From positions 7,564,001-7,628,000 of the forward strand of contig NZ_CP127295.1 of assembly GCF_030285665.1 (NCBI RefSeq): DNA of 64,000 nt, in the 5' to 3' direction. Source of the stretch: Amycolatopsis mongoliensis (GTDB taxonomy: Bacteria > Actinomycetota > Actinomycetes > Mycobacteriales > Pseudonocardiaceae). The notes under the pieces were generated by a model, which was not told where the DNA came from, ran no database searches, and was given only the letters and a program-made list of their open reading frames with translations. Positions within the stretch are counted from its first letter, which is position 1. Every line of letters begins with the position of its first letter. Position numbers and translations under genes: made by a program. Of this stretch, positions 51,807 through 59,651 are shown piece by piece.

Positions 51807-52946
51807 GTGCCCGACGCAGACCAGCGCGCTGGCGTGCTGTCCAAGCGCGCTCTCGTGACCGCGTCCCACGCCGTCGAGCGCGCGGCGCTCGCCGACGGGA
51901 CGGGCGCCGACACCGTGGTGTTCGCACTCTTCCAGCGGTTGCCGTACTTCGAACGGGAACGCGAGATGTACGCGCGGATCGCGCGGAAGGCGGCCGTCAC
52001 GGTCGTCGGCATGGTCGACTCGGGCCGGCCCGACCTCCCGCACGGCGTCACCCCGGTGCTGCTGCGCCCCGACGAGCCGATGGCGCGGGAGTGGTCGGTC
52101 GCCGTGCTGTCGCCGACGTTCGGAGCTTCCGTCGTCGCGCAGGACCTGGACGAGATCGACCCGCGGGCGTCGTCGGTCGAGCGGGCGCGGCTGTTCCGCG
52201 GCCGCTGGGGGCTGCGCCGCGACGAGGCCTACGCGGAGGTCGTCCGGCTCCGCGACGCCATGGGCGACCGGCTGCCCCCGGCGGTGCGGCGGAAGGTCGG
52301 CGAGGTCCTCGCGTCGGTGGAGGCTCCGGCGGCGGTCGACGTCGAGAGCCGGGCCGAAGCGGCCCTGCGGCACGTGGCGGCCCGGCTGGACGAGGCACGG
52401 GCCTCGGCGCCGGTCGTCCCCGGCCCGGCCGTCGACCCGGACACCGGTCTCGACACCCTCGCGGGCATCACGCGGTGGCTGGGCGACGCGACCGACACGG
52501 TGCCGCTCGGGCTGGTGCTGGTCGCGGTCGACGACCTCGCCGCGGTCGAGCGGCGGCACGGCACCCGCGTCCGGATGCACACGGAGCAGAACATCGCCGA
52601 CCTGCTCCGCGGGGGACTGCGCCCGCTCGATCGCGCCGTCCGGCTCGGGCCGGGGGAGTTCCTGGTGATCCAGCCGTCGGTGCCGGCGGCGAAGCTGACG
52701 TCCCGCAGCCACCACCTGGAGCGGCGGCTGGCGGCGCTGCACGCGACGTACCCGTTCGTGGACCTGCACCCCCGCACGACGACACTGCTGACCCGCCGGC
52801 GCCCGCTGCCGCTGCAGAAACTCCGAGCCCAGCTGCGTGAGGTCCCGGCGGTGATGCTGTGGCCGCCGAGCCAGGGGTCGCTGCCGATCCCGCCGGAGCC
52901 GCAGGGGCTGGTGCTGCGCTCGGGGGCGGGCGCCTGGTTCCGCTGA
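51807..52946 (+). CDS. DICT-domain sensory protein with degenerate GGDEF-like C-terminus
   Basis: 379 residues. The first 170 form a DICT domain (LSKRALVTASHAVERAAL, VVFALFQRLPYFERER, ARKAAVTVVGMVDSGRP, REWSVAVLSPTFGASVVAQD). The C-terminal part resembles GGDEF (DTGLDTLAGITRWLGD, LVLVAVDDLAAVERRHG, VRLGPGEFLVIQPS) but GPGEF replaces GGDEF, so cyclase activity is uncertain. DICT domains have been proposed to sense light or redox state. The start is GTG 51807. Location directly after a photolyase supports a light-response role. Confidence 0.78.
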   Translation: MPDADQRAGVLSKRALVTASHAVERAALADGTGADTVVFALFQRLPYFEREREMYARIARKAAVTVVGMVDSGRPDLPHGVTPVLLRPDEPMAREWSVAVLSPTFGASVVAQDLDEIDPRASSVERARLFRGRWGLRRDEAYAEVVRLRDAMGDRLPPAVRRKVGEVLASVEAPAAVDVESRAEAALRHVAARLDEARASAPVVPGPAVDPDTGLDTLAGITRWLGDATDTVPLGLVLVAVDDLAAVERRHGTRVRMHTEQNIADLLRGGLRPLDRAVRLGPGEFLVIQPSVPAAKLTSRSHHLERRLAALHATYPFVDLHPRTTTLLTRRRPLPLQKLRAQLREVPAVMLWPPSQGSLPIPPEPQGLVLRSGAGAWFR

Positions 52947-53040
52947 CGGCGGCTCCCCAGGTTCGGGTGCCGCCCGTGGGCGAAGAGTCCACAAGCGACG
53001 CCACGCCGATGGCAGCCCGTCCTGGCGACTGTATAACGAT

Positions 53041-53240
53041 CTATACGTCCGGCCATTGTTCCGTGGTCCTGACGCGGCGCAGCACCGAACCCACGGCAAC
53101 GACCGCGAAGAGGCCGACAGCGACACCCGCCGACACCTGCACTCCCGCGGTACATGCCGTCCGCGCGGCCGCGAGAAGGGAGTCGGCCGCCGGCAGTCCT
53201 CGCGCCGCCGCTTCCGCCTGGGCGGGCCCGGCCCGTGCAG
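53041..53240 (-). pseudogene. C-terminal remnant of a DHA2-type MFS transporter
   Basis: The reading ends with ADSLLAAARTACTAGVQVSA, then GVAVGLFAVVAVGSVLRRVR and a stop. This is the last transmembrane helix and basic tail of a 14-helix EmrB/QacA-type exporter. Upstream (53225 on) the sequence becomes the repeat element, so the first 90 percent of the gene is gone. Confidence 0.6.
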
Positions 53241-53416
53241 CCCCCGGCCGCGATGCAGTGAATGACTCATTCACCTCGTCCGACGACATGAATGAGTCAT
53301 TCATGTCGCCGGACCAGCCGCTGCGAGCCTCGGCAGATCCGGGTCCGCTGCACCCGGCGCCACGGTGGCGAGCAGGGCCGGGCCGCTGTCGACGAACCTC
53401 GGACGCGCGACACTCG
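53225..53416. mobile_element. CTAG-ended element, left-truncated copy
   Basis: From GGCCCGTGCAGCCCC to ACGCGCGACACT the sequence matches the right two-thirds of the element at 47951-48201, including both GAATGAGTCATTC-type palindromes (53260-53275 and 53285-53308). The left inverted end is missing and the MFS remnant begins at the breakpoint. The right end reads CTCG instead of CTAG. Confidence 0.65.
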
Positions 53417-53429
53417 CCGCCGTGCCCGG

Positions 53430-53627
53430 CTAGTGTCGCGCGTCTGTTGTTCGTCGACGGGCGGTGTCGTGAGTGAGAAACTGTGTTCTAACCCTGTTTC
53501 GCACTCACGACCAGCCGCGGCAGACCCGCGTACCGGCGCGCTCCCCGGCCAGGTCTGCGCGGGCCCGGTCCCTCCTGACGGTGGCAGCCGCCTCAAGCGT
53601 CAAACAACCTGCAACGCGCGACGCTAG
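53430..53627. mobile_element. CTAG-ended element, copy with a different internal hairpin (198 bp)
   Basis: Inverted ends CTAGTGTCGCGCGT (53430-53443) and ACGCGCGACGCTAG (53614-53627) with one mismatch. The right end with CAAACAACCTGCA is the complement of the left end of the copy at 47951, so it lies in the opposite orientation. The internal hairpin is unrelated: a 16-bp stem (53466-53481 with 53496-53511, one mismatch) beginning GTCGTGAGTG. Its terminal CTAG contains the stop codon of the YdcF-like gene. Confidence 0.65.
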
Positions 53628-54616
53628 GCGAAGATCGCCAGTGCCAGTCCGCCGCCGACGATCAGCGCGCACGCCGCGATCGTCGTGCGGCGGTAGTGGA
53701 GGATCAGCGCCGCGAACTCGCGCAGCAGCGCGCTCGGCAGGAAGTACCGGGCGGTCGGCGCGCCCGCCGCGTCGAACGGCAGGCCCAGCCGGCGGCACTC
53801 CACCGCCGTCCGGAAGACGTGGTAGTTGCTGGTCACCGTCAGCACCCGGTGTGGCCGCACGTCGCCGAGCAGCTCCGCGGAGTACGCGAGGTTCTCCCCG
53901 GTCGTCGTCGCGCGGTCCTCGCGGCGGATCCGGTCGGCCGGGATTCCCCGCGAGCGCAGGTACTCGTCCATCGCTTCGGCTTCGGACATCGTCTCGCCGG
54001 GCCCCCGCCCGCCCGACACCACCAGCAGCGGGGGAGTCGCTTCGCGGTCGTACAGCCGGATCGCGCGGTCGAGCCGGGCGGCCAGCAGCGGTGTCACGCG
54101 GTCGCCGGCGAGGCCGCAGCCGAGGACGATGATCGCGTCGAAGCCGGTGCGCCGCCGCAGCCTGCCGTACAGGATCGAATACCCGAGCAGGGACGCGAAC
54201 AGGAAGCCGAAGTAGCAGCCGAGCACCGCCGCCGTGGCCACCAGGGCCGAGCCCCACCGGCCGAGCGGCACGAAGAACAGCCCTTCGAGCACCAGGATGC
54301 CGACCCCGAGCAGGAACGACAGCAGGTTCGCGATACTCCGGCCCTCGCGCCGCACCATCCGGACGCCGTTGACGATCAGCGCGCCCGGCAGCACGACCGC
54401 GACGACCAGCCCGACGACCGCCACCACCGCGACCAGGACCGGCGTGAGCCACTCCAGGTGCAGGGCCGTGCGCAGCAGCCACAACCCGGTCAGCAGCAAC
54501 GCCACCCCGAGCCAGACGGCGTTGCCGAGCCGGCGCGGTTCGCGGGCCAGGCGGATCGCGAACACCAGCAGGGCCGCCGCGGCGCAGGCGGGCAGCACGA
54601 CGTCGGTGACGGTCAC
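53624..54616 (-). CDS. YdcF-like DUF218 membrane protein
   Basis: 330 residues. Four or five N-terminal transmembrane helices (about 1-150) are followed by the DUF218 domain: FDAIIVLGCGLAGDRVTPLLAARLDRAIRLYD, PLLVVSGGRGPGETMSEAEAMDEYL, EDRATTTGENLAYSAELL and LTVTSNYHVFRTAVECRRLG, then a final helix. Related proteins (YdcF, SanA, ElyC) act in envelope physiology; the activity is unknown. GTG start with GGGAGG upstream. The TAG stop falls in the end of a repeat element. Confidence 0.85.
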   Translation of the reverse strand: MTVTDVVLPACAAAALLVFAIRLAREPRRLGNAVWLGVALLLTGLWLLRTALHLEWLTPVLVAVVAVVGLVVAVVLPGALIVNGVRMVRREGRSIANLLSFLLGVGILVLEGLFFVPLGRWGSALVATAAVLGCYFGFLFASLLGYSILYGRLRRRTGFDAIIVLGCGLAGDRVTPLLAARLDRAIRLYDREATPPLLVVSGGRGPGETMSEAEAMDEYLRSRGIPADRIRREDRATTTGENLAYSAELLGDVRPHRVLTVTSNYHVFRTAVECRRLGLPFDAAGAPTARYFLPSALLREFAALILHYRRTTIAACALIVGGGLALAIFA

Positions 54617-54655
54617 CCGGCCTCCCCACCTCCAGTGAAGAAGCCAACGTAGAGC

Positions 54656-54689
54656 ACGCGGACCCGGTGCGCGTGCACCGGGTCCGCGT
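54656..54689 (-). terminator. Terminator after katA
   Basis: ACGCGGACCCGGTGC and its exact complement surround GCGT: a 15-bp perfect stem starting 15 bp after the katA stop and ending before the downstream YdcF start. Confidence 0.8.
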
Positions 54690-54703
54690 CCACTGTGGAG
54701 TCG

Positions 54704-56215
54704 TCAGGCCTTGCGCTGCATGCTCGAGCGCGCCGGGTTGCCCTGGTCGGCGGCCTTCGGGTCCTTCTCCTCCTGCTTGCCGCGCACGCCCGACTCGATC
54801 CGGTCGCCGAGGTCCTTGTCGACGTTGCGCCAGTAGTCGAACGCCCGCAGCAGCACCGGTTCGGAGACGCCGTTGAGCAGGTGCCCGACGACGTTGTCGA
54901 CCAGCCGGCCGCGCTGCGCGTCGTCCAGCACCTCGCGGACCATCGTCCCGGCCTGGCCCCAGTCGTCGTCCTCCTCGCGCAGCGTGTACGCCGTGCGGAC
55001 CATGTCGCCGTCGGTGTGCCAGCCCGAAGGCTGCCCGTACTTCGCGACGTCGGCCTGCGGGCCGCCCTTCGAGTTCGGCGCGTACACCGGGTCCGACACC
55101 TTCGTGTACCGCATCGCGCCGTCCTTGCTGTAGCTGTGCACAGGGGCGACGGGGGCGTTGACCGGCAGCTGCTTGTAGTTCGCGCCGATCCGGTAGCGAT
55201 GCGCGTCCGGGTAGGAGAACAGGCGGCCGAGCAGCATCTTGTCCGGGCTCGCGGCGATCCCCGGCACCAGGTTGCTCGGCTCGAACGCCGCCTGCTCGAT
55301 CTCGGTGTGGTGGTCGGTCGGGTTGCGGTCGAGCGTCATCCGCCCGACGTCGATCAGCGGGTAGTCGCCGTGCGGCCACACCTTCGTGAGGTCGAAGGGA
55401 TTGAACCGGTACGTCTTGGCGTCCTCGAAGGGCATGACCTGCACCTTCAGCGTCCAGCTCGGGTGGTCGCCGCGCTCGATCGCCTCGTACAGGTCGCGCG
55501 TGTGGTAGTCGGTGTCGGCCGACGCCATCTGGTCGGCCTCGTCCTGGGTGAAGGTCTCGACACCCTGGTCGGTCTTGAAGTGGTACTTCACCCAGAAGCG
55601 TTCACCACCGGCGTTGACCCACATGTAGGTGTGCGAGCTGTAGCCGTTCATGTGGCGCCAGGTCCGCGGGATCCCGCGGTCGCCCATCAGCCAGGTGACC
55701 TGGTGCGCCGACTCCGGCGACAGCGTCCAGAAGTCCCACTGCATGTCGTGGTCGCGCAGGTTGTTGTCGGCGCGGCGCTTCTGCGAACGGATGAAGTGCT
55801 GGAACTTCAGCGGGTCGCGGATGAAGAACACCGGGGTGTTGTTCCCGACCATGTCGTAGTTGCCTTCGCTGGTGTAGAACTTCACCGCGAAGCCGCGCGG
55901 GTCGCGCCAGGTGTCGGGGCTGCCCCGCTCGCCGGCGACGGTGGAGAACCGGATCAGCAGGTCGGTCTTCGTCCCCGGTTGGAACACGGCGGCTTTGGTG
56001 TACGCGCTGACGTCGCCGGTCACCTCGAACCGGCCGAACGCGCCGCTGCCCTTGGCGTGCGGCTGCCGCTCGGGGACGCGCTCGCGGTTGAACTGCGCCA
56101 TCTGCTCGATGAGGTAGTTGTCGTGCAGGAGGATCGGGCCGTCGGGCCCGACGGTGAGCGAGTGTTCGTCGCTCTCGACCGGGATGCCGGCGTCGGTGGT
56201 GGTCGGTTCGGTCAC
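54704..56215 (-). CDS. katA: Haem catalase (small-subunit, clade 3)
   Basis: 503 residues, monofunctional catalase converting H2O2 to water and oxygen. The distal His lies in [20 protein letters not shown], the distal Asn region in [18 protein letters not shown], and the proximal haem Tyr in [17 protein letters not shown]. Small-subunit length without the large-catalase C-terminal domain. The GTG start overlaps the fur-family gene's stop as GTGA and has AAGAGG upstream, so the pair is translationally coupled, as in actinobacterial furA-kat operons. Second catalase in this window besides the Mn enzyme. Confidence 0.95.
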   Translation of the reverse strand: MTEPTTTDAGIPVESDEHSLTVGPDGPILLHDNYLIEQMAQFNRERVPERQPHAKGSGAFGRFEVTGDVSAYTKAAVFQPGTKTDLLIRFSTVAGERGSPDTWRDPRGFAVKFYTSEGNYDMVGNNTPVFFIRDPLKFQHFIRSQKRRADNNLRDHDMQWDFWTLSPESAHQVTWLMGDRGIPRTWRHMNGYSSHTYMWVNAGGERFWVKYHFKTDQGVETFTQDEADQMASADTDYHTRDLYEAIERGDHPSWTLKVQVMPFEDAKTYRFNPFDLTKVWPHGDYPLIDVGRMTLDRNPTDHHTEIEQAAFEPSNLVPGIAASPDKMLLGRLFSYPDAHRYRIGANYKQLPVNAPVAPVHSYSKDGAMRYTKVSDPVYAPNSKGGPQADVAKYGQPSGWHTDGDMVRTAYTLREEDDDWGQAGTMVREVLDDAQRGRLVDNVVGHLLNGVSEPVLLRAFDYWRNVDKDLGDRIESGVRGKQEEKDPKAADQGNPARSSMQRKA

Positions 56216-56649
56216 GGTGATGCCTCTTTCCTGGAAGGGGTGCGGCGGCAGCCGGGGCAGAGGCCCCAGAACACCACTTCCGCTTCGTCGATCAGGAAGC
56301 CGTGTGCGTCGCCCGGGGTCAGGCACGGGGCCGCGCCGACCACGCAGTCGACGTCCTCCGTCCGCCCGCAGCGGCGGCACACGACGTGGTGGTGGTTGTC
56401 CCCGGCCCGCCGTTCGAACCGGGCCGGGTGTCCCGGCAGCTCGATCCGCCGGATCAGGTCGGCCTCCGCGCACGCGCCCAGGACGTCGTAGACCGCCTGG
56501 GTGGACACGGATCCCAGCACCGAGCGGACCCCGGTGCCGATTTCGTCCACTGTGGAATGAGGATGCGCGGCCAGCCACGTGAGCACCGCCCGCCGGGGCG
56601 CGGTGACGCGCAGGCCGGCGGCCCGCAGCGTGGTGGTCACATCGCTCAT
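56212..56649 (-). CDS. furA: Fur family peroxide/iron regulator
   Basis: 145 residues. Winged helix [27 protein letters not shown] ... [24 protein letters not shown], metal-binding [17 protein letters not shown] and C-terminal LCPGCRR, giving two CxxC pairs for a structural zinc. In actinobacteria FurA next to a catalase gene is a redox-sensitive repressor of its own operon; the same role is inferred. ATG 56649 or the in-frame GTG 56655. Confidence 0.9.
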   Translation of the reverse strand: MSDVTTTLRAAGLRVTAPRRAVLTWLAAHPHSTVDEIGTGVRSVLGSVSTQAVYDVLGACAEADLIRRIELPGHPARFERRAGDNHHHVVCRRCGRTEDVDCVVGAAPCLTPGDAHGFLIDEAEVVFWGLCPGCRRTPSRKEASP

Positions 56650-56754
56650 GGCCACCCACCGTCCCCGCTTTTCTGGATCGGGTCAAGTCCTCGGATGGAC
56701 GGTTTGGGAAGCCGCAAAACGGGTAGCGGCCGGGAAATCTGGCAAGGTGGAGGG

Positions 56755-57117
56755 GTGAGACCGGCTTTCGTGCTGCACGAACACTGGCGCCCGCGGCACC
56801 ACTTCGACCTCCGGCTGGAGGAGGACGGCGTGCTGCGGTCGTGGGCGGTGCCGCGCGGCCTCCCACCGGATGCGAGCGGCAACCGGCTCGCGGTCGCCGT
56901 GCCGGATCACGCGCTGGACCACCTCGCCTACGAGGACGAGACGAAGAAGGTCGCCGACACGGGCTGGTGGGAGGAGCACGACCGGACGGAGAAGCGGATC
57001 CTGTTCACCCTCCACGGCCGCACGGAGTCGGTCCGGTACGCGCTGATCCGGACCGACCGGGACTGGCTCCTGCACCGCACCCGAGACCAGCCGGGGGACG
57101 CCGATGCCGCGCGCTGA
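56755..57117 (+). CDS. Stand-alone LigD-type 3'-phosphoesterase
   Basis: 120 residues matching only the phosphoesterase domain of DNA ligase [36 protein letters not shown] holds the His, Arg and Glu of the Mn site, and later [28 protein letters not shown]. This domain removes 3'-phosphate or ribonucleotide ends in NHEJ-linked repair. No ligase or polymerase domain or Ku gene is nearby. GTG start with GGTGGAGG upstream. Overlaps the next gene by 14 bp. Confidence 0.82.
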   Translation: MRPAFVLHEHWRPRHHFDLRLEEDGVLRSWAVPRGLPPDASGNRLAVAVPDHALDHLAYEDETKKVADTGWWEEHDRTEKRILFTLHGRTESVRYALIRTDRDWLLHRTRDQPGDADAAR

Positions 57118-57934
57118 GGTCCTGTCCGCCACGCCCACCTTGTTCCGCGACGACGGCGCGCTCGACGAAGCCGCCAACACCGCGTTGCTGACCTGGCTGC
57201 ACGGCCGCGTCGACGGCGTCTTCGTCGCCGGGACGACCGGCGAGTTCCCGGCGCTCGACCGCGCCGAGCGCCGGACGCTCGCCGCGCTCGCGCTCGCGGT
57301 GTTCGGCCCGGACCGCACGATCGTGCACGTCGGCGCGGCGAGCACCCGCGAAGCGATCGCCCTGACCGCGGACGCCCTCGCCGCGGGGGCCACGCGCCTG
57401 GCCGTGATCACGCCGTACTACCTGCCCGCCGACGCCGAGGCCGTCCGGCGGCACTTCGCGGCCGTAGGCGAGGCCGCCGGGGACGCCGACCTTTACGGCT
57501 ACCTCTTCCCGGACCGCACGGGCGTCACGCTCTCCCCGGAGCAGTTCGCGGCGACGGGCCTGCGCGGCGGCAAGCTGTCCGGCGCCGCGGCGGCCCGGCT
57601 CGCCGACTTCCGGGCGGCCCTGCCGGACGCGCGGTTCTGGTCGGGCGCCGACACCGAGGTGGCCGCGGTCGCCCGGGCCGGCGGGGCGGGCGTCGTGTCC
57701 GGCCTGTCGTCGGCGTTCCCGGAACCCTTCACCGACCTGGCGGCCGCGGTCGAGGCGGGGGACACCGCGGCCGAGCGGGCGGCCCAGGCCCGGGCCGACG
57801 AGGTCCTCGCCGCACTGGGCGGCACCGTCGAAGGGATCAAGGAGGCGCTGCGGCAGCGGGGCATCGGCAACGGCCGGCTGCGGATGCCGGCGCCCGCGCC
57901 GCACGTCGAGCGGATCGCGACGGTGACCGGCTGA
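57104..57934 (+). CDS. DapA-like class I aldolase/synthase
   Basis: 276 residues of the dihydrodipicolinate synthase/N-acetylneuraminate lyase superfamily: LSATPTLFRDDGALDEAANTALLTWLHGRVDGVFVAGTTGEF, the Tyr in VITPYYLPADAEAVRRHF, and the likely Schiff-base Lys in TGLRGGKLSGAAA. It is slightly shorter than DapA (about 300) and the Lys is followed by LSG rather than the usual DSS, so it is probably not the lysine-pathway enzyme. Overlaps the upstream phosphoesterase gene by 14 bp, so the two are coupled although no functional link is obvious. Confidence 0.8.
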   Translation: MPRAEVLSATPTLFRDDGALDEAANTALLTWLHGRVDGVFVAGTTGEFPALDRAERRTLAALALAVFGPDRTIVHVGAASTREAIALTADALAAGATRLAVITPYYLPADAEAVRRHFAAVGEAAGDADLYGYLFPDRTGVTLSPEQFAATGLRGGKLSGAAAARLADFRAALPDARFWSGADTEVAAVARAGGAGVVSGLSSAFPEPFTDLAAAVEAGDTAAERAAQARADEVLAALGGTVEGIKEALRQRGIGNGRLRMPAPAPHVERIATVTG

Positions 57935-57949
57935 GCCGGGTGCGCGGGG

Positions 57950-58633
57950 TCAGGCCGCCCGGAAGGGAACTCCCGCGCGCATCGCCCGGTGGGCCCACTG
58001 GCCGAGCACCGCGAGCAGCGCGATCTCCAGGACCATCATCAAGCGCTCCACCAGGCCGGTCGCGACCGTCGGCAGGTGGCCGCCGAGGACGACGTTCACC
58101 GCGAACGGCACGATGAACGGCAGGTAGAACGGGATCGCGGCGAGCGCCAGCCGCCGCGACCAGGTGGCGAAGCGGCGCCAGCGCGGGTCGTCGCGGTGCC
58201 GGCGGCCCAGCGCCCAGCCGACGACCGGCAGGCTGAGGCACGTCACGGCCGAGGCGTACAGGTGGATCTTGCCGGTGGCGGTGATGGCGCCACCCTGCGG
58301 ATCCTTCGCGAAGACGGCGACCGCGAGCAGGCTGACGCACCACAACGCCTTCGCCGCCACCAGCGCCGGGTTGGCCAGCAGGCCGCGGCGGTAGAGCGCG
58401 ACCAGCAGCAGCGCCGAGCCGGTGCTGGTGAGCAGCAACGCGCCGTCCCACATCCAGCGGCCCGGGCTCAGCGCGTAGTCGCTGAGCATCGAGCTGACCG
58501 GGTCGAGCGGTGCGAGCCGCCGGTCGAGGTGCAGCACGGCCAGCAGGACGACGGCGCCGGCGAAGGCGGTCAGCGCCCCCGGCACGAGCAGGCGGGCACG
58601 GAGCGAGGGACGGACGGGCGAAGGGGACAGCAT
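57950..58633 (-). CDS. DUF998-like membrane protein
   Basis: 227 residues with six transmembrane helices. LDPVSSMLSDYALSPGRWMWDGALLLTSTGSALLLVALYRRG is the DUF998 hallmark, with FAKDPQGGAITATGKIHLYASAVTCLSLPVVG in the third helix region. Function unknown. ATG 58633 with GGAGTG upstream. Convergent with the aldolase gene. Confidence 0.8.
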   Translation of the reverse strand: MLSPSPVRPSLRARLLVPGALTAFAGAVVLLAVLHLDRRLAPLDPVSSMLSDYALSPGRWMWDGALLLTSTGSALLLVALYRRGLLANPALVAAKALWCVSLLAVAVFAKDPQGGAITATGKIHLYASAVTCLSLPVVGWALGRRHRDDPRWRRFATWSRRLALAAIPFYLPFIVPFAVNVVLGGHLPTVATGLVERLMMVLEIALLAVLGQWAHRAMRAGVPFRAA

Positions 58634-58751
58634 GCGTTTAGACACTCCGCGGCGGCTCGGCTGGTTCAGGCGCAAGCCGGGGACGCTACCTGTGACCTTT
58701 CCGTGACCAGCGCGGGACACGCCCGAGATGTGACGTGCGCCACCACCAGGG

Positions 58752-59618
58752 TCAGTGCTCGCCGTCCTGCGGGATCTCCGCCGAGTCCGTGAGCCGGAGC
58801 TTGCGCCGCGCCCGCTGGTAGAACGTCGTCATCCCGAGCCGGACCACCCGCGCCGCGCTCGGGCGGCCCCGCAGGTCGAGGCGGTCGCCGGGGGAGACGT
58901 AGCCCGCCACCTGGCCGTCGACCTCCACCGCGAGCCTGCCGCTGGTCGGCAGCAGCTCCAGCGTCACCTCGTCGTGCACCGACAGCACCACGCCCCGGCT
59001 GTACGCCGAGTGCGGCGCCGCGGGCGTGACCAGCAGCGCCTCCACCGCCGGGCTGGTGATCGGGCCGCCGGCGGAGAAGCTGTACGCCGTCGAGCCGGTC
59101 GGGGTGGCCACGACCACCGCGTCCGCCGAGTAGCTCACGAACGGCTGCCCGCCGACGCGGACCGCGACCACCGCGCTGCCTTCGCCCGGCACGCGCACCA
59201 CCGCGATGTCGTTGAACGCCGTGATCCGGCGCCCCTCCAGGACGGCGTCCACGGCCAGCCGCGGCTCGACCGTGAACTGGTGGTCGTCGATCGCCGAGAG
59301 CGCGCCGGGCAGGTCGGGGACGTCGACCTCGGCGAGGAAGCCCAGCTTGCCGAGGTTCACCCCGAGCACCGGCGCGCGCTGCCCGTCGGCCAGCCGCATG
59401 GCCCGCAGCATCGTGCCGTCCCCGCCCAGGCTGACCACCAGGTCGGACCGCCGGCCGAGCTCCTCGGGCGTCACCCCGATCGCCGCGCAGTTCAGGCGGA
59501 CGATCTCGTCGGCGATGCCGAGGATCTCGATGTTCCGGTTGCCCGCCCAGCCGAGCACGGCTTCGACGGCGGCCGCCGAGTCGCGGCGGGGGTGCAGCAC
59601 GAGTCCCGCGGAGTGCAT
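58752..59618 (-). CDS. nadK: NAD kinase
   Basis: 288 residues. GGDGTMLR motif (LVVSLGGDGTMLRAMRLADG), NLGKLGFL, and the NE/D-type AFNDIAVVR and the glycine-rich ATPTGSTAYSFSAGGPI, all of NAD kinase. It phosphorylates NAD to NADP. It follows the monooxygenase gene by 33 bp on the same strand, so it may be cotranscribed with the NADPH-using oxidation cluster. Confidence 0.95.
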   Translation of the reverse strand: MHSAGLVLHPRRDSAAAVEAVLGWAGNRNIEILGIADEIVRLNCAAIGVTPEELGRRSDLVVSLGGDGTMLRAMRLADGQRAPVLGVNLGKLGFLAEVDVPDLPGALSAIDDHQFTVEPRLAVDAVLEGRRITAFNDIAVVRVPGEGSAVVAVRVGGQPFVSYSADAVVVATPTGSTAYSFSAGGPITSPAVEALLVTPAAPHSAYSRGVVLSVHDEVTLELLPTSGRLAVEVDGQVAGYVSPGDRLDLRGRPSAARVVRLGMTTFYQRARRKLRLTDSAEIPQDGEH

Positions 59619-59651
59619 GTCAGCGGCTCCGGACGGGCAGATTGCCGAGCG

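Larger units (their letters stand above)
52947..53623. other. 677-bp gene-free island: MFS remnant and two repeat elements
   Basis: No intact gene. From left to right: about 95 bp without features apart from TATAACGATCTATAC near 53035, an MFS transporter remnant (minus strand), a left-truncated repeat element (53225-53416), a 13-bp gap, and a complete second element (53430-53627) ending in the YdcF stop codon. Confidence 0.6.

Noticed and set aside
47951..53627. CRISPR-like array from the repeated palindromes
   Set aside because: The repeats are few, kilobases apart, and without regular spacers; no cas genes are present.
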